From Mycobacterium sp. AZCC_0083 (GTDB lineage Bacteria; Actinomycetota; Actinomycetes; Mycobacteriales; Mycobacteriaceae): a stretch of 64,000 nucleotides of DNA. The stretch is taken from positions 412,463-476,462 of the forward strand of contig NZ_JACHGP010000006.1 in NCBI RefSeq assembly GCF_014202335.1, given 5' to 3'. Of the stretch, positions 60,402 through 64,000 are shown piece after piece (positions within the stretch are counted from its first letter, which is position 1; each line of letters starts with the position of its first letter). The notes below the pieces were generated by a model, which did no database searches, was not told where the DNA came from, and saw only the letters and a program-made list of their open reading frames with translations. The translations under genes were made by a program, and so were the position numbers.

Positions 60402-60492
60402 TGGTCGTGTTCATCGTCGCTGCCGAAGCCCCGCCACGCAACCTGCAGGGCGTTAAATCTGCATTTCGCTTTAGGGTTGAGCGGACCGCGGG

Positions 60493-61122
60493 ATGACCGG
60501 CGAGGGTAAGGGCAGCAGAGTGATGCGGCGAGTTCCACGGCAACAACGCAGCCGCGAAAAGGTGCAGCACATACTCGCGGTTGCGGGAGAACTCATGTCC
60601 GAGATCGGGTACGAAGCGTTTATCCTCAGCCCCACAAAGCTTTTCGACCGGGCGGCTGTCACTGGCGGTGCGTTCTACGCGTACTTCGAGAACCTCACCG
60701 ACGTGGCTGACGCCCTAGCCGAACAGTCGATGGAGGAATGCCGACGGCTGGCCGATCAGTTCGGGGACACCCCGTTCGCGAGTCTTGACGCAGCGTGTGA
60801 CTCGTTTCTCGAAACATTCAGCGCCTTCTACAGTCGCCCCGTGCCCTACGAGTTGTGGTGTCGTGGCTACATCTCAAGGGCAATGAAAGAACTCGATGGC
60901 GTCACCAATCAATACATCGCCGAGCGCTTTCGAACCGTCTTGAACGAGCAATTCGAACTCAATCTTTCCCAAGTGACCTGCATCGTTGCTGTCGAGATGT
61001 CCGATCATCTCTCGCGCTACGCATACCGCAACGGCGACGTAGACCTCGAGGCGAAGGACAAGGCGAAAACTGCGATGCGCGCTTTCCTGTCCGCGGAGTC
61101 ATCCGGAGACGGTGGCTGCTAG
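60493..61122 (+). CDS. TetR-family transcriptional regulator
   Basis: 209 aa. PRQQRSREKVQHILAVAGELMSEIGYEAF then a recognition segment AAVTGGAFYAYFENLTDVADALA. C-terminal domain unusual in having few glycines. Start ATG 60493 or 60523 (MRRVPRQQ); neither has a strong ribosome site. Divergent from the PhyH/permease operon, which it probably controls through the palindrome at 60390. Confidence 0.88.
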   Translation: MTGEGKGSRVMRRVPRQQRSREKVQHILAVAGELMSEIGYEAFILSPTKLFDRAAVTGGAFYAYFENLTDVADALAEQSMEECRRLADQFGDTPFASLDAACDSFLETFSAFYSRPVPYELWCRGYISRAMKELDGVTNQYIAERFRTVLNEQFELNLSQVTCIVAVEMSDHLSRYAYRNGDVDLEAKDKAKTAMRAFLSAESSGDGGC

Positions 61123-61143
61123 CGGCCGGCAGCGGGGTGGTCC

Positions 61144-61647
61144 TTAGTCACCCGCCCGCAGGCCGGCGGCTACCCCGGCGGCGGTGGCCGAACCGGCTGC
61201 CAGCGCCCCGATTACTCGGTGCGCCTTGGGCAGGCCCCGGCCCACCACCATGGCCAGCGCGTCGACGAGGTCGGTGCCTGCGGCGACCAGATACCACCGG
61301 CGCTCGAATTCCGCGTCGCCCGACTGGTGGGCCCACACGATGCCGGCGCCCACCGCGATGTTTCGGGCCCCGAACCCGCGCGCGATGGCCACCGCCACCG
61401 GGTCGGGATCCTTGCCGGGGAACAACCGGCTTAGCAAGAACCCGGGCACCGTGATGATGACGGCGCCGAGGGCGGCCCGGGCCCAGCCCAGCCCGACTGC
61501 CATGGCCTGTTCGGAATCGGTTGCAGCGGTGGCGCGCTCACTTTGACCGAACTCCTGACCACCCCCCGGACTATCGGATGGCTCTGCTGCTAGCAACAGA
61601 GCCATCCCTGCAGCGAAGACAGCTGAAATTGACTGGGTGGCAGCCAT
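61144..61647 (-). CDS. Small membrane protein, DUF4267-like
   Basis: 167 aa with about four hydrophobic helices: SISAVFAAGMALLLAAE, ALGAVIITVPGFLLSRLF, IARGFGARNIAVGAGIVWA, ALAAGSATAAGVAAGLRAG. The GFGARNIAVGAG...DAEFERRWY pattern is seen in DUF4267 proteins. ATG 61647 follows an excellent GGGAGGGA; the longer frame to 61722 lacks one. Function unknown. Convergent with the TetR gene. Confidence 0.72.
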   Translation of the reverse strand: MAATQSISAVFAAGMALLLAAEPSDSPGGGQEFGQSERATAATDSEQAMAVGLGWARAALGAVIITVPGFLLSRLFPGKDPDPVAVAIARGFGARNIAVGAGIVWAHQSGDAEFERRWYLVAAGTDLVDALAMVVGRGLPKAHRVIGALAAGSATAAGVAAGLRAGD

Positions 61648-61829
61648 CGCGGTCCCTCCCATCGAGTTCAACAGATCGGAACGGTACCCCGAAATTCGCA
61701 CTGTTACAAGAGTTACTAGCATTAGCCATTGAATGGACCCGTTCCGATATACTCGTTCTCTGCCTTGTCTTTCGATGATCAGACTGAGCGCAAGCTGCCC
61801 TCGAACACCCAGCTCCTTCAGGAGGAAAT

Positions 61830-63095
61830 GTGCCTCGAGAAGAATCCGTTGCCGATTGTGACGTGTTGATTCTCGGGGGAAGCATGGCCGGCATAGAGCT
61901 GGTCCATCAGCTGCGACGCATCCCGGCCGGGCGGGCCCTCAGGATCGTCGTGATCGACCGTCAGGCGGCACACGGGTACATCCCCTTGGCGCACGAGCGC
62001 CTCTGCCTGCGGCTGCCCATGTCGAAGAGCGAGCTGGCGACCGCGCAGCAAGTGGAGAACGCCGGATACCGGTACGTGCTCGGTGACGTAGTGGGAATGG
62101 ACGTGCCAACGAAGACGGTCGAGCTCGCCTCGGGCGAACGGCTCAGTGGGCGATTTGTCGTAGTCGCGCTCGGGTCGGCACTGGCGGCGCCGCAGTGGCT
62201 ACCGGGCCGCGAGCTCCTGCTGGGCTACAAGTTCGCCGGCGAGTTCGACGCGGCCCACGCGCATCTCGTCGCGTTGCTCGACAGCTCCCATGCGCAGATT
62301 CTGCAGGCCAACGGAACGCGGGGCCAGCCCTATGGCACTGACACGGTCGGCGAGCCTCGGCTCGTGGTCATCGGCGGTGGGATCAGCGGGGTCGAACTGG
62401 CGGGCGAGTTGGCCCGCTTGGCGCGGGTCCGACCACCGGGATGGCGGGCGCCCGCGGTGACCCTCATCCACAGCGGAACGCGGCTGCTTCCATTCCTATC
62501 CGAACGGGCAGGTCGTCGAGCAGGACACCTCCTACAACAGCAGCACGTCGACGTACTCTTGCGGACGCGTGCGGTCCAGGTCGCGCGTGCAGCGGTGACG
62601 GTGGACGGACCCGACGGCGCGAAGGAGATACCCTGCGATGGGACGTACTGGGCGGGCGGGCTGCAACCGGCGGAGGTGATCGCGGACCTCGATCTGCCGC
62701 GCACGCCGACCGGCTGGCTGGCTGTCGGTCCTACGTTCCAGTGCTTTCCTGCGCCGTCGAGCCAGCCCGACATCTTTGCGTTCGGGGACGCGGTTCGTGT
62801 GGTCGACGGAACCAGCGAGTGGCCGACGGTACAACGGGCGTCTGAGTGTTCACCGCAGGCCAAAGTCGTTGCGCGCAACATCATGCTGCTGGCAGCGGAG
62901 CCACCTCACTATCCCAACGGGGCACCACCGCTTGCGTCCTACCGCCTGCACAACCGAGCCCCTTACGGGGTCAACATCGGCGGGGCGGCGTTGCTCGTGA
63001 TCGGGCGGTTGGTGCTCAATGCGCCAAGATTCAACACCTGGGTACGCCGGTCACTGGTCATGCCGTGGTATCTACGGCGCCACCGAGTCCAGTGA
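61830..63095 (+). CDS. Type II NADH dehydrogenase / AIF-like flavoprotein
   Basis: 421 aa: FAD motif DVLILGGSMAGIELVHQL, NAD motif LVVIGGGISGVELAGELARLA, and the FAD-binding IFAFGDAVRV near the C-terminus. The C-terminal LLVIGRLVLNAPRFNTWVRRSLVMPWYLRRH could be an amphipathic membrane-binding segment as in Ndh-2. GTG 61830 follows GGAGGAA. Probably reduces quinone or another acceptor with NADH; specific role unknown. Confidence 0.88.
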   Translation: MPREESVADCDVLILGGSMAGIELVHQLRRIPAGRALRIVVIDRQAAHGYIPLAHERLCLRLPMSKSELATAQQVENAGYRYVLGDVVGMDVPTKTVELASGERLSGRFVVVALGSALAAPQWLPGRELLLGYKFAGEFDAAHAHLVALLDSSHAQILQANGTRGQPYGTDTVGEPRLVVIGGGISGVELAGELARLARVRPPGWRAPAVTLIHSGTRLLPFLSERAGRRAGHLLQQQHVDVLLRTRAVQVARAAVTVDGPDGAKEIPCDGTYWAGGLQPAEVIADLDLPRTPTGWLAVGPTFQCFPAPSSQPDIFAFGDAVRVVDGTSEWPTVQRASECSPQAKVVARNIMLLAAEPPHYPNGAPPLASYRLHNRAPYGVNIGGAALLVIGRLVLNAPRFNTWVRRSLVMPWYLRRHRVQ

Positions 63096-63099
63096 AGGC

Positions 63100-63440
63100 C
63101 ATCCTCCATTTCCAGTTCCGCCGGGCTCCTGAAATAGTGCACGACCGTGGTGGGGGCCGGCGAGCGGTCCGCCAAAATGTGGCTGGCAGCAACGATTTCC
63201 AGCACGGGCACTTCGGCCACGGGCCAGCGCGTGGTCGAACTGGTGCAGCCGCACAGGGCCTGCCCAGGCGCCTTCGATGGTGAGGTCACTGACCTCTGTA
63301 CGGCTCCACAGATGCGTGGCTTGCCGAGTTTCTTCGGATGCGCTGAAATTTCGCGCCCGCTGGCGCGTTGTCGAGATACATGCCGAGGGCGAATTCGCCG
63401 GCCTCACCGTCGTGCTCACTTCGTAGGCACCAGCGGCTGG
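63100..63440 (-). pseudogene. Acetoacetate decarboxylase-family pseudogene (multiple frameshifts)
   Basis: Three minus-strand frames together spell an ADC-like protein: AGEFALGMYLDNAPA, then REISAHPKKLGKPRI (the Lys-containing KKLGKP region), then SDLTIEGAWAGPVRLHQFDHAL, then VAEVPVLEIVAASHILADRS. No single frame is longer than about 110 codons. The N-terminal half is missing. It sits just downstream of the FAH gene on the same strand. Confidence 0.7.
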
Positions 63441-63461
63441 TGGACCTTGGTGGCGGGCCGG

Positions 63462-64000
63462 TTAGCCGTGGCCGAATGCGTTGTGCAGCGGCGGGAGGTC
63501 GCCGAGGGTGATCTCGATGACGTCGCCGGGAACGAGGTAGCGTCCGCTGACGAACCCGACACCCGCGGGCGTACCGGTGGAGATGACATCGCCGGGCCGA
63601 AGTTCGATGCTGGCGGTGATTGTTTCGATCAACGTCGGCACGTCGAATATGAGGTCCCCGAGGGTGGCCTGCTGTCGCAGTTCGCCGTTGACCGATGTGG
63701 TCACTGCGAGGTCGGCGTGCTGAGCGCCAATCAAGATTCCGGGTCCGAGTGGCTTGAACCCTGGGAAGCGTTTGGAGGACAGCACGCGGTCCATGTCGCC
63801 CTGCGCGGCGCCGGCTTTCTGCACGTCGCGCGCGCTCACGTCGTTGACCGGTGTCAACCCTGCAACGTAGGACCAGGCGTCGGCCGCGGGGACCTGGTGG
63901 GCAGATCGAGATATGACCACCCCGATTTCACCTTCGTAGTCCACCTGACTGGGTGCCGACGGTGGTACCGCAATGACGTCACCGCTGGCGATCACCGCGT
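63462..64000 (-). CDS. Fumarylacetoacetate hydrolase-family protein, 5' partial
   Basis: The frame is open to the window end, so the N-terminus is missing; at least 178 residues are visible. QVDYEGEIGVVISR (metal-binding Glu), GLTPVNDVSARDVQ, and STGTPAGVGF are the FAH-fold signatures. FAH-family enzymes cleave C-C bonds or isomerise and hydrate 2-oxo acids in aromatic catabolism. An acetoacetate decarboxylase relic follows it. Confidence 0.9.
   Translation of the reverse strand, partial: AVIASGDVIAVPPSAPSQVDYEGEIGVVISRSAHQVPAADAWSYVAGLTPVNDVSARDVQKAGAAQGDMDRVLSSKRFPGFKPLGPGILIGAQHADLAVTTSVNGELRQQATLGDLIFDVPTLIETITASIELRPGDVISTGTPAGVGFVSGRYLVPGDVIEITLGDLPPLHNAFGHG

Overview
The window is high-GC actinobacterial DNA and looks like a chromosomal piece of an environmental mycobacterium (Mycobacterium/Mycolicibacterium type). 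The evidence is a complete yrbE-mce operon with mce-associated proteins, two secreted cutinase-like esterases, an Ami1-type peptidoglycan amidase, a membrane Ser/Thr kinase beside FHA proteins, an IlvX-like ThDP enzyme, GTG/TTG starts, and many 4-bp ATGA/GTGA stop-start overlaps. I see no tRNA, rRNA, CRISPR array or intact insertion sequence.

Layout. 1-5864 (+): tightly overlapping operon of acyl-CoA synthetase (5' end outside the window), aldehyde dehydrogenase, SRPBCC protein, SDR and a frameshifted APH-type kinase. 6040-13256: membrane protein, GH27 alpha-galactosidase, ArgP/LysG-like regulator, 59-aa secreted peptide with a strong terminator, Gfo/Idh oxidoreductase and an MFS permease fused to a universal-stress domain. 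13547-15925 (-): a decayed meta-cleavage tail, with an intact 4-hydroxy-2-oxovalerate aldolase but an acetaldehyde dehydrogenase that has lost its NAD-binding N-terminus. 16064-18567: cutinase, MarR regulator and quinone-oxidoreductase-like enzyme with shared palindromes. 18729-26284: a cell-envelope/phosphosignalling block of Ser/Thr kinase, beta-lactamase-fold protein, Ami1 amidase, a 1028-aa FHA/Fe-S membrane/ferredoxin/FAD fusion and a second FHA protein. 26499-30589: cutinase, GNAT, and a YhgE/Pip exporter with a degenerate ABC subunit.

30722-44625 is a catabolic island: flavin reductase-like protein, two SnoaL paralogues, aldo/keto reductase, gutted aldehyde dehydrogenase, ThDP enzyme, nitronate monooxygenase-like protein, Baeyer-Villiger monooxygenase, CMD-family protein, VOC dioxygenase-like protein, two TetR regulators, YceI, APH kinase and luciferase-like monooxygenase. 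A palindrome of the form GCAAG-N3-CTTGC recurs in its promoters (31901, 36408, 39581, degenerate at 41043) and again at the mce promoter (56729), which suggests one regulon. 44626-46255 is a gene graveyard holding two relics of mce-associated protein genes, an IstB relic and one intact methyltransferase. 46256-56569 (-) is the mce operon: YrbE x2, MceA-F, an mce-associated protein and a secreted DUF3298 protein. 56986-64000: HSL esterase, APC permease with phytanoyl-CoA-dioxygenase-like enzyme and a TetR regulator, small membrane protein, type-II NADH dehydrogenase-like flavoprotein, acetoacetate decarboxylase pseudogene and a fumarylacetoacetate-hydrolase gene cut by the window end.

The unifying themes are uptake and oxidation of hydrophobic substrates (mce, BVMO, ALDH, acyl-CoA ligase, cutinases), envelope remodelling under kinase/FHA control, and active gene decay: five clearly broken catabolic genes plus several smaller relics.
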